Shown here in pieces: positions 21,520-30,094 of a stretch of 64,000 bases of DNA; the stretch's first letter is position 1; every line of letters begins with the position of its first letter. Source of the DNA: Fulvimarina pelagi HTCC2506. GTDB lineage: Bacteria; Pseudomonadota; Alphaproteobacteria; Rhizobiales; Rhizobiaceae. The DNA is taken from assembly GCF_000153705.1 (NCBI RefSeq), contig NZ_DS022272.1, positions 1,123,839 to 1,187,838 of the forward strand, read 5' to 3'. The notes under the pieces are model-generated. The model made no database searches. It had not been told where the DNA came from and was given only the letters and a program-made list of their open reading frames with translations. The translations under genes were made by a program, and so were the position numbers.

Positions 21520-21703
21520 CGATTTCTGATCCAGCCGAGTCAGGCCTCAGCTCTGAGCGCAACGCAGCGTTTGCGCGGTATCACGATTGCCCAGTTCGAT
21601 AGGGATCTACAGTCGGTCGGGTCTTTCATGGGCCGCCGGATTGAATCCCGCTGCCAATATTATCATATCCTTATAATCGAGCTGACTTTAAGGAAGCGTT
21701 CTC

Positions 21704-21841
21704 ATGCTCAAGGATCCATTTGACAGCCGCGATATCCGCCAGGGAAATCAAAGACTCAACGTTCTCTACGTGTTGGCGGCCGGGCTTGTACTCGCGGTGG
21801 TTGCCATGACCGTGGTCAATCTGTTCGGCGACATCTTCTAA
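21704..21841 (+). CDS. 45-residue single-span membrane protein
   Basis: A short gene of 46 codons starts MLKDPFDSRDIRQGNQRLN and has one hydrophobic helix at about residues 21-40, ending VNLFGDIF. A TAAGGAAG ribosome binding site lies at about 21688-21696. The charged N-terminus and clean helix look like a real small inner-membrane protein. I do not recognise a family. It lies 184 nt after tRNA-Ser; a possible promoter is TTGAAT at 21641 with CATATC at 21664. Confidence 0.6.
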   Translation: MLKDPFDSRDIRQGNQRLNVLYVLAAGLVLAVVAMTVVNLFGDIF

Positions 21842-21966
21842 TCGAGAGCCGAACGGCGGTTGCGCGTGCCGGCGGCGTTTGGCGTCGCGGCTAATTTCGA
21901 GTTCGCCTGAACCTCGCGAACGTTGCGTCGCGAGCAGCAGTTTTTTGGTTTCGTGTAGACGACGAT

Positions 21967-23661
21967 CTACCCACTCCGGCCCGTCATTGCTTCCTTTATT
22001 TCGTGTTCGGGTACCAACCTCTCGCGCATATCGCGGACGAGAAACTCTCGCATGTCCCACATCGGGATCGGGTCCGCGCCCGGGGTCGGAATCATGCCCT
22101 CAGCAAAGCCGAGAGGATCGAAACGCGTCAAAACGTCCGGATCGTTTGTGATGATATGCACCGGCACATCGCGGGTCGCGCCGTCGCCGGTCAACATCCG
22201 CGCGGGCTGATGGTCCCCAAGAACGATGAAGACGGCATCGTCGCCGAGCGTTTCGACAAAAGAACCGATCGTCTCCAACGCGTAATCGATTGAACGCACG
22301 AAATGATCGCGCACGCTATCCGGCTCCGACCAGACGACGGAGGGTGGTTCCCCCGCTCGCGCCTGATCGTTGAAAATGCTGCCGTCGCCAACTGCCTCCC
22401 ACGGCACGAGTTCTGCGATCGGCGTCCACGGCGCGTGGCTCGAAATGAGCGCGATCTCTGCCATCACGGGCTCATCTGATGCCTCGACGATCCGTCGGGC
22501 GGCCGTGAGTGTGAATTGATCCGGCATGGTCACCCAGTTGAAGGGCAAACCTTCATAGTCGAGATCCCCTGCGGCATAGATCTCGTCGTAGCCGTAATAG
22601 CCGCCCTCGGGCCAATCCATCGTGATCGCCGGCATGACCGCGATCGTCCGCCAACCGTGTTCGCGAAAGAGCGCGTTTAGCGACTTGCGCTCGCTCGCGA
22701 TCATCAGGTCGTATCGGTTTTGGTCCGTCGTCGGGAGGCCCGATAGGAGGGCGCCGTGGGCAAGCCAACTCTGGCCACCGACCGTCGGCGAGGTAAGCCA
22801 GCCGGACCGTGCCCGGTATCCGTTCGAGGCGAGGGCAGTCTGGATAGATTGCAACCGCGGCTCTATGAGAGTGCGAAAGGCGGGATTGGCAAGAACCGTG
22901 CGGCCGTAGGATTCGACGAAGAGGACGTAGACATCTCGCCCTTCGAGCGCGGCAAACAGAGGCTCTCCCGCAAGATCGTCGATGGGATCGGTCTCGAGCG
23001 CATCTCGGAAAGCAAGGAGGTCTGCCGAAGCACGCTGGATCAATGCTACCCGCTCGATCGCGAAGCGAATATTGTTCGCGGCGAACCGGCTGTCGTTTCT
23101 GTTTTGCGGTTCGTTGACGATCTCGATCAAGATGCCAGCGGCAGCAAAGCCGAGCGCTACCGCTCCTGCGATCCGGGCCGGTCGGGCAACAGCCCTTCCC
23201 GCGCCGGCAAGACAGTATGCAAGCAGCACGACCACAGCAGCCCAGCCCGCGAGTACAGCGACGATAATTGCAACGGCTTCGGTGAGGCCGACCGTTCCGG
23301 TGAGGAGGTTCCACCCATCGCGCAGAATGATCATGTCGAGCACCGGATTGAACGGCCGATCGAACGCCGTGTAGGTGCCAAGGTCGGCGAGCTTGAGAAA
23401 GAGCAGCGAGCCAGCCGTCGCAGCGATCAGAGCAAGTGTGATCCTGAACGGCAAGCCTCTGAAAAGAAGCAACGATCCGGCCGCGACCAGGAGCTCGACC
23501 GGGAACACGAGTGGCAACGGGATAGGCAACTGCGACGGACGGTCCGGTAACAGCAGGACAACTGCCAGGAGCAAGATCCCAGCAACGAAACGGATCGTCG
23601 CGGATATTTCCCGGCTCGTCCTGGAGATCCCACTTGATTCGCTGGCAGCCTGCATCCTCAC
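21967..23661 (-). CDS. Membrane-anchored sulfatase/phosphotransferase superfamily protein
   Basis: The protein belongs to the alkaline phosphatase/sulfatase superfamily, in the arrangement of LtaS and EptA: about five N-terminal membrane segments followed by a large periplasmic catalytic domain. Motifs are VLFVESYGRT at the start of the domain, VGGQSWLAHG (where the nucleophile, usually Thr or Ser, is expected) and VLGDHQPARM near the C-terminus, with metal-binding Asp and His. Such enzymes move phosphoglycerol or phosphoethanolamine onto lipids or glycans, but the substrate here is unknown. I start it at a GTG at 23661 with GGGAGGA 7 nt upstream; the open frame to 23787 overlaps the divergent gene. 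Confidence 0.75.
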   Translation of the reverse strand: MRMQAASESSGISRTSREISATIRFVAGILLLAVVLLLPDRPSQLPIPLPLVFPVELLVAAGSLLLFRGLPFRITLALIAATAGSLLFLKLADLGTYTAFDRPFNPVLDMIILRDGWNLLTGTVGLTEAVAIIVAVLAGWAAVVVLLAYCLAGAGRAVARPARIAGAVALGFAAAGILIEIVNEPQNRNDSRFAANNIRFAIERVALIQRASADLLAFRDALETDPIDDLAGEPLFAALEGRDVYVLFVESYGRTVLANPAFRTLIEPRLQSIQTALASNGYRARSGWLTSPTVGGQSWLAHGALLSGLPTTDQNRYDLMIASERKSLNALFREHGWRTIAVMPAITMDWPEGGYYGYDEIYAAGDLDYEGLPFNWVTMPDQFTLTAARRIVEASDEPVMAEIALISSHAPWTPIAELVPWEAVGDGSIFNDQARAGEPPSVVWSEPDSVRDHFVRSIDYALETIGSFVETLGDDAVFIVLGDHQPARMLTGDGATRDVPVHIITNDPDVLTRFDPLGFAEGMIPTPGADPIPMWDMREFLVRDMRERLVPEHEIKEAMTGRSG

Positions 23662-23760
23662 GCCGTTTTCCTCCCTTCGCGACCAGAGCGGCCTTGTGAT
23701 CGCCGCCATTCGTGGCGATCTCTCGACATTACCGCCATCAAACTTACACGGCGGTCGGTC

Positions 23761-24798
23761 TTGCCGTCCTCTCGATCCGAAAGACATGTCCGTTTGCGCC
23801 CCCGCACCCTTATGTTCCTGCGCGTCCTCGTCCCAGTCGTATTATTCACGGGGTTGTTGGCGGTCGTCGATCTTGGCAAAGCGCTTACGCTGATCGCTGG
23901 CGCTTCACCGGTGCCGCTTATCGCCGCGCTTGTCCTCGTTCAGGTGCAGATCATTCTAGCGGCGGTGCGCTGGCGCGTGACTGCGCGGAGCCTGGGTCAG
24001 AGATTGTCCATGAGTCGGGCAATCAAAGAATATTACGGTGCTTCGCTCCTCAACCTAATCCTGCCGGGCGGCGTCTCGGGCGATGTGGTTCGGGTTGCGC
24101 GCAATCGCAGTGACCAAAACGGTGTGGCCAACATGGAGCGCTCCGCACATGCAGTAATCCTAGAACGAGCCTCCGGGCAGTTCGCATTCGTCGCCGTCGC
24201 TGCTGCTGGTCTCGGAATTTGGGCCGTCAACGGCGGCGAAGGTGCACCGGACGAAGCCGTTCTCGGCGTCAAGACGCTCGGGGTGATCATTGCTGCCGTC
24301 ATCGGCGCGCTGGCCGTTACTGCGATATTCGCGCGTGGCCCCATCGCGGCGGCTCTCAAACGTTTCGTTACGGCAGCGCGGCTCGCTTTCCTTCAGCCCC
24401 GACAGGCGCTTTATCAGTTGGTGCTTTCGCTGGCACTCGTCGCCGCCTATCTCGCGGTCTTCGCGCTCGCCAGCCTTGCAGTCAGCGCGCCGCTCGATCT
24501 TCGTCAGGTTCTCCTTTTCGTGCCTCCCGTTCTTCTCACGATGGTGCTGCCGATATCTATAGGCGGCTGGGGTCTTCGGGAAACCGCCGCCGCGGCGCTA
24601 TGGCCACTCGCCGGCTACGCTCCAAGCATTGGAATTGCCGCGAGCGTTCTTTACGGGCTGGTTTCGACTGTCGGCGCGCTGCCGGGGCTCTTTGCCTTCG
24701 ACTTTCCGCTGCCGCACTTTTTCCGGCGCAGAAGATCGAGAGGCGAGGGGGATTATAATGCATCTCCCAGTGTCACCGAAGAGGATAGGCGGGCGTAG
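23761..24798 (+). CDS. Flippase-like integral membrane protein (UPF0104/YbhN, LPG-synthase membrane-domain family)
   Basis: The 345-residue protein has about eight hydrophobic segments and the family motif NLILPGGVSGDVVRV near residues 96-110, and resembles the N-terminal membrane half of lysylphosphatidylglycerol synthase (MprF). Family members are thought to flip or bind lipid-linked compounds. The frame opens at a TTG (23761); an ATG at 23812 is an alternative and neither has a strong ribosome binding site. It is divergent from the sulfatase-like gene and its last 46 bases overlap, tail to tail, the FkbM gene. Confidence 0.75.
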   Translation: MPSSRSERHVRLRPRTLMFLRVLVPVVLFTGLLAVVDLGKALTLIAGASPVPLIAALVLVQVQIILAAVRWRVTARSLGQRLSMSRAIKEYYGASLLNLILPGGVSGDVVRVARNRSDQNGVANMERSAHAVILERASGQFAFVAVAAAGLGIWAVNGGEGAPDEAVLGVKTLGVIIAAVIGALAVTAIFARGPIAAALKRFVTAARLAFLQPRQALYQLVLSLALVAAYLAVFALASLAVSAPLDLRQVLLFVPPVLLTMVLPISIGGWGLRETAAAALWPLAGYAPSIGIAASVLYGLVSTVGALPGLFAFDFPLPHFFRRRRSRGEGDYNASPSVTEEDRRA

Positions 24799-25523
24799 GC
24801 GTCGCCAGATGCGCCGGAGCGGATGGCTTCATTCAAGATTTTGCGGAAATCAGCAAGCGGAACCCAATCGGCTCGCGCGAAATGTTGCGTTTCGCCAATG
24901 ACGAAATTGTATTCGTAAGTACCGAGCTCCGCGAGGCGTTTCAGGCAGCGTTCTGCTATATCCAAAGCCGCAGGGAGATATTCGAAGGCAACAAGTGGGA
25001 GAGGATGCGACAAGCCTTCGAGAATGTCCGCCTCGCTCCCTTCGACATCGATCTTTGTGAAACTGGGGACGCCGTATTCCGCAATCAGCATGTCGAGGGT
25101 AACGACAGGCACCTCGATCACCTCGTCCCAGGCAACCTGTTCGAAGCCGGCGACAGTGCCGAGTCGCTCTGGCCATCCGGCGACCGTGCTCGACAGCGTC
25201 GGATGCCGCCGCGAGATGCTAAGTTGCGCCGAGCCCGGCACCTTCCCTACGGCTTCCCGGCGTACCGTGATATCGCGCCCACGTGCGATCCAATCGAGGA
25301 CGCCACCGAAAGCTGGCTGGGGCTCTAGGGCGACAACACGGGCGCCAGCTTTCGAAAGAGCCAACGAGCGATTGCCGGCATGAGCCCCGATATCGAAGGC
25401 TAGCGAACCCGGCCCGACAAGGTCACGCATGAAACGGCGAAGCGGAATAACGCGCCAGGGTTGACCGTGATAGATCGCCAAGGATCGGAAGAGCCCAAGT
25501 CCCGCGGCGAGATGCGGGATCAC
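24753..25523 (-). CDS. FkbM family methyltransferase
   Basis: The SAM-binding motif FDIGAHAGNRSLALSKAGA and the later FTKIDVEGSEADILEGL motif are hallmarks of FkbM methyltransferases, which methylate hydroxyls of polyketides or sugars. I start it at the GTG at 25523, whose GTGA overlaps the stop of the upstream gene, giving 256 residues; the longer open frame lies inside that gene. It is the third gene of the operon with the ribA-like and CDP-alcohol genes. The substrate is unknown. Confidence 0.8.
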   Translation of the reverse strand: MIPHLAAGLGLFRSLAIYHGQPWRVIPLRRFMRDLVGPGSLAFDIGAHAGNRSLALSKAGARVVALEPQPAFGGVLDWIARGRDITVRREAVGKVPGSAQLSISRRHPTLSSTVAGWPERLGTVAGFEQVAWDEVIEVPVVTLDMLIAEYGVPSFTKIDVEGSEADILEGLSHPLPLVAFEYLPAALDIAERCLKRLAELGTYEYNFVIGETQHFARADWVPLADFRKILNEAIRSGASGDAYARLSSSVTLGDAL

Positions 25524-26332
25524 CGTTTGATACCCTTGCGGCTCGGATATCCGCTGAACTGCACGACGAGATCGCGGCCAAAGGAAGCGCCGAGCAATAT
25601 GAGTGCGCCGAGCGCGATGACACTGGAAGTCGGCGGGTTCACCAGCGGCGTGACGATAAGGCACAGCGCGGATACCTGAATAACGCAAACGGCCTTGCGC
25701 ACCAGGCTTGGTGAGAGGTCACTCGGCAAACGCGGGAGGAGTGCGTGGATCGCAAGGTAAGCGTAGCGCATGGCGCCTAGCAAGATGACGAATGCGCCGG
25801 CTTTGCCCGACACGAATGCAAGCAGTGAAAGAAGGAGGATTAGCAGCGCGTCAACTTCCATGTCGAAGCGCTCGCCGAATGACGACTGCGTGCCGTTTCT
25901 CCTCGCTGCGTATCCGTCGACCCCATCGAGTAGAAGGGCTAATACAACGAGTCCCGCGACTGCCCAGGAGAATGCAGTATCGCCTTCATAGCGAAGTTGC
26001 CCCGCTTCGATCAGAGAGGCAGCAACGATCGCGGTCAAAGCGGCACGAAAGACCGTGATTACGTTCGCCGCCCCGAACCGGCCATGGGGATGATTCCGCA
26101 AGCCAGCGGCGGCAAGCCCCACTATCGCAAGGTAGACGGTGATCGAGATCATGACGAACCGCCAATCGGAACCGGCAATCTCCATCACAAAAGGAGCAGC
26201 CGCGGCAAGGACCAGGCCGATCAGCGAGAACACCGCGATTGCTTCCAGAAGAACCGGCCGCACTCCGAAAGGTAAACGTCTGCGCTCCGCGCGCGCGACG
26301 ACCGGTCTGTCTTCGAGACGGGAATCGTTCAC
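25520..26332 (-). CDS. CDP-alcohol phosphatidyltransferase family protein
   Basis: This 270-residue membrane protein has the complete CDP-alcohol phosphotransferase motif, with Asp136, Asp139, Asp157 and Asp161 in the DxxDGxxAR...GxxxDxxxD pattern. Such enzymes displace CMP from a CDP-alcohol with a second alcohol to form a phosphodiester, as in phospholipid synthesis. It has about eight membrane segments, longer at the N-terminus than minimal PgsA or PssA. Both neighbours are coupled by GTGA overlaps. Its acceptor is unknown; the context suggests a lipid headgroup made in this cluster. Confidence 0.85.
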   Translation of the reverse strand: MNDSRLEDRPVVARAERRRLPFGVRPVLLEAIAVFSLIGLVLAAAAPFVMEIAGSDWRFVMISITVYLAIVGLAAAGLRNHPHGRFGAANVITVFRAALTAIVAASLIEAGQLRYEGDTAFSWAVAGLVVLALLLDGVDGYAARRNGTQSSFGERFDMEVDALLILLLSLLAFVSGKAGAFVILLGAMRYAYLAIHALLPRLPSDLSPSLVRKAVCVIQVSALCLIVTPLVNPPTSSVIALGALILLGASFGRDLVVQFSGYPSRKGIKR

Positions 26333-27465
26333 TTATTTACCAAGGCCGACGCGATCAACGCGATATCGAGGGAATGCCCCGCGCGTTCCGCCTTCGTCGT
26401 CAGATAGTAGCGGTTCTCGTTCGTCACTTCGCCAAGAACTGCGGTACGGCGGCTGACGGTGATGCCGGCCTTCTGAAGGAAGGCAGCCTTGTTTGGGTTG
26501 TTGGTAAGGAGTTCGACAGAGGTTACGCCGAGCGCCGAGAGCATGGCGACTGCTGCCCCATAGCGACGGGTGTCAGCCCCGAAACCGAGTGCGGCATCGG
26601 CATCGATCGTGTCGAGACCATGCGACTGGTAGCCGTAGGCGCGCATCTTGGCACCAATGCCGGTACCGCGGCCCTCTTGATCGAGATAGAGCAATACGCC
26701 ACCGCCGCGCGCCTCGATCAGGCGAAGCCCCTCACGCAACTGATCGCCGCAATCGCATTTGAGCGAACCGAACAGATCGCCGGTAAGACATGAGGAATGG
26801 ATACGGATCGGAACGGGACGCTCGAAGTCCGGTTCGCCGACGACGATCGCCACCTGATCGCGCTGCGAAAGCCCGCCGCGGAAAACAACGAACTCTGCCT
26901 TTTCGACATCGCGGAGGGGAACGACCGTGCGGGCAACGATCTCGTATCGGGTCTCGGCATCGCCGGCCGCCTCGATGTCTTCGACAGCGATTTCCGCGAC
27001 GCCGGCGAAGGCGGGATCGGATTGGTCGATCTGAGCGACAACGAGGGCTGGTAGGAGGAGGGCAAGCCGCGACAGTTCGTTCAGTGCCGAAAGCGATGCC
27101 GGTGCATCGAACCATGTTTCCGGCACAGGGCTTTCCAACTGGTAGCCGAGTTCGCAGGCGCGCTCGTAGGAAAGGTCTTTCAAAGGAACCAGGGCGCCAT
27201 TTGGAGCGGAAAGTTCGAGCGCATCGGCTCGTTCGGTGGTGATAAAGAGAGCATGGCTCCCGCGCGTTGCCACCGCAAAACGTTCGAAATCACGCGCCGT
27301 CGCAGTGTCGAGAGCGATCGCGACGTAAGTTTCATCGGCATGAAGAACGACCGGGCGACCAAACCGCAGTTCCGCAGCCGCAACCTCGCAGTCACGCCGT
27401 GCGGCATCGGACGGGTCGAGAAAGCTCGGTGTTTCTCCGGTCTCGGTCTCGACTGTCTTCAGCAT
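26329..27465 (-). CDS. GTP cyclohydrolase II family protein with divergent N-terminal domain
   Basis: The C-terminal half (about residues 190-378) is RibA-like. HSSCLTGDLFGSLKCDCGDQL-type zinc cysteines (Cys-x10-Cys-x-Cys), LYLDQEGRGTGIGAKMRAYG and the catalytic Asp and Arg in GADTRRYG are present, as is LLTNNPNK. RibA opens the GTP ring and releases formate and pyrophosphate, the first step of riboflavin synthesis. The N-terminal 170 residues look like a decayed DHBP synthase (RibB) fold without its acidic signature. It could be the housekeeping RibA or a paralogue dedicated to the cluster; the overlap with the phosphatidyltransferase gene favours the second but does not prove it. Confidence 0.85.
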   Translation of the reverse strand: MLKTVETETGETPSFLDPSDAARRDCEVAAAELRFGRPVVLHADETYVAIALDTATARDFERFAVATRGSHALFITTERADALELSAPNGALVPLKDLSYERACELGYQLESPVPETWFDAPASLSALNELSRLALLLPALVVAQIDQSDPAFAGVAEIAVEDIEAAGDAETRYEIVARTVVPLRDVEKAEFVVFRGGLSQRDQVAIVVGEPDFERPVPIRIHSSCLTGDLFGSLKCDCGDQLREGLRLIEARGGGVLLYLDQEGRGTGIGAKMRAYGYQSHGLDTIDADAALGFGADTRRYGAAVAMLSALGVTSVELLTNNPNKAAFLQKAGITVSRRTAVLGEVTNENRYYLTTKAERAGHSLDIALIASALVNK

Positions 27466-27575
27466 TCAGGCTTCGTCCGCGGTTGTTGAACTGTCACAAT
27501 CATTACGAGACGTAGGCGTGTCCGGGCGTTTTGACAAATGCGACACTGTGAGACATGTGCGATGGATAACAGCCC
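27466..27575. promoter_or_regulatory. Divergent control region of the GTP-derived compound cluster
   Basis: These 110 bases separate the ribA-like operon (minus) from the dehydrogenase operon (plus), so both promoters and any shared operator must lie here. A perfect TTGACA lies on the plus strand at 27531-27536; the -10 box 16-17 nt further on (ACATGT/CATGTG) is poor, so an activator may be needed. Confidence 0.4.
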
Positions 27576-28637
27576 GTGAAAAGCACCAAGGGCTTATCGG
27601 CTCAGCCGCACGAGGCAGAATGCTTCGATCTCGAAACACCACAACCGTCGAAAGATCGTTCCTTGCCCGATCACACCTCGTCGAACGCTCTCTGGCTCGA
27701 AGCACGGGACAAACCCCGCATCCGAACGAATGAGCTGCCGCCGATCTCAGGTGAAAACGCCCGCGTTGCGGCGCGCTACGGTGCGATCAGCCGCGGGACG
27801 GAGCGGCTGGTCAGCGCCGGAGAAGTGCCGCCGAGCGAGTTCGACCGTATGCGTGCGCCTTTTCAGTCCGGCGATTTTCCTTTCCCAGTCAGTTATGGCT
27901 ACAGCGTCGCAGGTGTCGTCGAGGACGGACCGGAGGGTTGGATCGGATCTCGGGTTTTCTGCCTTCATCCGCATCAGGATCACTTTGTCGTGCCCGTAGA
28001 GGCCTTGCGCCCCGTGCCCGAAACGGTCCCCCTGGAGCGGGCCGTACTGGCCGCGAACATGGAGACAGCCGTCAACGTTGTGTGGGATGGTCAGATCCAG
28101 CCAGGCGACCGGGTTGCGATCGTCGGGGCGGGCGTGGTCGGGCTGCTCGCAGCGTTTGTTGCCGCGGCGATCCCCGGTACGCTCACCTATCTGATCGATC
28201 ATGACCCCAGCAAAGCCGATGTCGCCGCGGCCCTCGGCCTGATCTTCTCCGGCCCCGAAAGCGCGCCGGAGGACTGCGACGTCGTGATCCACGCTACGGG
28301 TTCGGAAGGCGGTCTTGTCACGGCGATCGACGCCGCCGGTTTTGAGGGACGGATCGTCGAGGCAAGCTGGTACGGCACCCGCGCGGCGACGGTGCCGCTT
28401 GGGGCAGCATTCCATTCGCGTCGGCTGCAGATCGTCAGCAGCCAAGTCGGGCAGGTTTCCCCCTCGAGGCGGGCGCGGTGGAGCCGCTCGCGCCGGCTAG
28501 ACCTGGCACTGTCGCTCCTGGAAGATCCGCGACTCGATGTGTTGATTTCAGGAGAGACGCCTTTCGCCGCACTCGCAGACACCTATCTCGACATCCTGAT
28601 GGATCCCAAGGTTCTCTGCCACCGCATCAAATATTGA
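27576..28637 (+). CDS. MDR-family dehydrogenase (BchC/zinc-binding alcohol dehydrogenase-like)
   Basis: The 353-residue protein has the GroES-like domain with AISRGTERL near residue 70 and a Rossmann domain with IVGAGVVGLLAA near 176. The structural-zinc cysteine loop of classical alcohol dehydrogenases is absent. It most resembles dehydrogenases of the bacteriochlorophyllide dehydrogenase (BchC) type. The frame begins at a GTG at 27576, but family-like sequence starts about 35 residues later, so the true start may be nearer 27663. It heads an operon with the PTPS-like gene, 15 nt downstream. Confidence 0.8.
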   Translation: MKSTKGLSAQPHEAECFDLETPQPSKDRSLPDHTSSNALWLEARDKPRIRTNELPPISGENARVAARYGAISRGTERLVSAGEVPPSEFDRMRAPFQSGDFPFPVSYGYSVAGVVEDGPEGWIGSRVFCLHPHQDHFVVPVEALRPVPETVPLERAVLAANMETAVNVVWDGQIQPGDRVAIVGAGVVGLLAAFVAAAIPGTLTYLIDHDPSKADVAAALGLIFSGPESAPEDCDVVIHATGSEGGLVTAIDAAGFEGRIVEASWYGTRAATVPLGAAFHSRRLQIVSSQVGQVSPSRRARWSRSRRLDLALSLLEDPRLDVLISGETPFAALADTYLDILMDPKVLCHRIKY

Positions 28638-28652
28638 GGAAGACGAAGTTCC

Positions 28653-29051
28653 ATGTTCGCAGTCGAAGTGACCGACCACATCATGATTGCCCATTCCTTG
28701 CCGCGCCCGGTGTTCGGTCCCGCGCAGGGTATGCATGGTGCAACTTTTACAGTGGATGCGGCCTTCTTCACCGAGGATCTCGACGACGACGGGCTCGCGG
28801 TCGATATCGGCGCGGCGAGCGAAATCCTTAGTGGCGTTCTCAAACCGCTCAATTACCAGAACCTCGACGAGATCACCGAATTCAACGGCAAGGTGACGAC
28901 GACAGAATTTCTCGCCCGGCATATCTTTTCGAAGATCGCGAAGGAGATCGCTGCCGGTCGAATGGGCGAGGCCGGTGGGCGTGTTATGAAATTGCGAGTT
29001 CGGCTGCATGAATCTCAGGTCGCGCGGGCTTGGTACGAGGCGGCTCTTTGA
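28653..29051 (+). CDS. Divergent 6-pyruvoyl-tetrahydropterin synthase/QueD-like protein
   Basis: The 132-residue protein follows the QueD/PTPS fold, with IAHSLP near residue 12, GMHGATF near 26, the TTTEFLA helix near 82 and the VRLHES segment near 114. Key residues are altered. The third zinc ligand of the HGH motif is Ala30, the cysteine before it is replaced, and the catalytic DHHxLN region reads LNYQNLD. His14 and His28 remain. It is therefore probably not an ordinary PTPS or QueD, but may bind or convert a related compound. Its stop overlaps the TTG start of the glycosyltransferase. Confidence 0.75.
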   Translation: MFAVEVTDHIMIAHSLPRPVFGPAQGMHGATFTVDAAFFTEDLDDDGLAVDIGAASEILSGVLKPLNYQNLDEITEFNGKVTTTEFLARHIFSKIAKEIAAGRMGEAGGRVMKLRVRLHESQVARAWYEAAL

Positions 29052-30094
29052 GCCGACCGGTCGTCTTCGCGATCCCGGGCGATCTTCAGACTCGAACCGG
29101 CGGCTACGGTTACGATCGGAGAATGATAGAGGAGCTAACCGCTCTCGACTGCCGGGTGCAGCACATTCCCTTGCCGTCAGGTTTCCCCGATCCCTCCAAG
29201 AGCGAGATTGCCGCGACCACCCGCCTTTTTGCTGCGATCGAAGGCGGGTCGACGGTGCTGGTGGACGGCCTGGCCTTCGGCGCGCTGCCTGATCTTGCCG
29301 AGGCCGAGGCTGTTCGATTGGACCTCATTGCGCTCGTGCATCACCCGCTGTCGCTGGAAACTGGCCTTACCGCAGATCGGGTTGCCAAGTTGAAGGAGGA
29401 CGAGACCCATGCGCTTCGTTTCGCCCGTTGCGTCGTCGTCACGAGTTCCGAGACGGGCCGTATTCTCACGCGCGACTTCGACGTGCCACGCGATCGCATC
29501 GCCGTCGTGCCGCCGGGGACCGACAGACGGCCTGTGCGCTCACGGCAGGAGCATATTCCTCTCATTCTCGCGGTTGGTTCTCTGATTCCGCGCAAGGGCT
29601 ACGACATTCTGATCGAAGCGCTCGGCACATTGCAGGATCTCGTCTGGACATGTCGGATCGTCGGCAGTGCGGATATGGACCCCTCTCATGCTGCCGAGCT
29701 CGAAGCGCTTGTCACGCAGGTCGGGCTTGCGGAGCGTGTCCTCTTCGCCGGCTCCGTGGATGGGCTCGCGGCCGAATACGACGCGGCGGATATCTTCGCA
29801 CTCGCCACTCGCTACGAGGGTTATGGCATGGTCTTCGGTGAGGCCCTAGCGCACGGACTACCCATCGTGGGGACGACTGGGGGAGCCGTATCCGATGTCG
29901 TCCCGGACTCAGCAGGAATACTCGTCGAGCCGGCCGACGCATGCATGTTTGCCGATGCCTTGCGGCGTATGATTTCGGACAGCGACTTGCGTTCGCGTTA
30001 CGCAGAGGGCGCACGGCAGGCCGCCCAAAGGCTGCCGAGTTGGCGCGACTCGGCGATTGCCCTCAAAGATGTACTGCGGAGGTCGAAACAATGA
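29048..30094 (+). CDS. Glycosyltransferase family 4 protein
   Basis: The protein has the GT-B fold: an N-terminal acceptor domain and a C-terminal GT4 domain with VGSLIPRKGYDIL, the ATRYEGYGMVFGEALAHGLPIVGT motif carrying the EX7E glutamates, and GGAVSDVV. I start it at a TTG at 29048 that overlaps the stop of the PTPS-like gene (TTGA), giving 348 residues, with GAGG upstream. It ends in an ATGA overlap with the methyltransferase. The likely task is transfer of a sugar onto the product of the preceding enzymes; the sugar and acceptor are unknown. Confidence 0.85.
   Translation: MSRPVVFAIPGDLQTRTGGYGYDRRMIEELTALDCRVQHIPLPSGFPDPSKSEIAATTRLFAAIEGGSTVLVDGLAFGALPDLAEAEAVRLDLIALVHHPLSLETGLTADRVAKLKEDETHALRFARCVVVTSSETGRILTRDFDVPRDRIAVVPPGTDRRPVRSRQEHIPLILAVGSLIPRKGYDILIEALGTLQDLVWTCRIVGSADMDPSHAAELEALVTQVGLAERVLFAGSVDGLAAEYDAADIFALATRYEGYGMVFGEALAHGLPIVGTTGGAVSDVVPDSAGILVEPADACMFADALRRMISDSDLRSRYAEGARQAAQRLPSWRDSAIALKDVLRRSKQ

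Noticed and set aside
21520-21703. Possible integrative element at the 3' end of tRNA-Ser
   Set aside because: No integrase, no repeat of the tRNA 3' end in the window, and ordinary genes follow.
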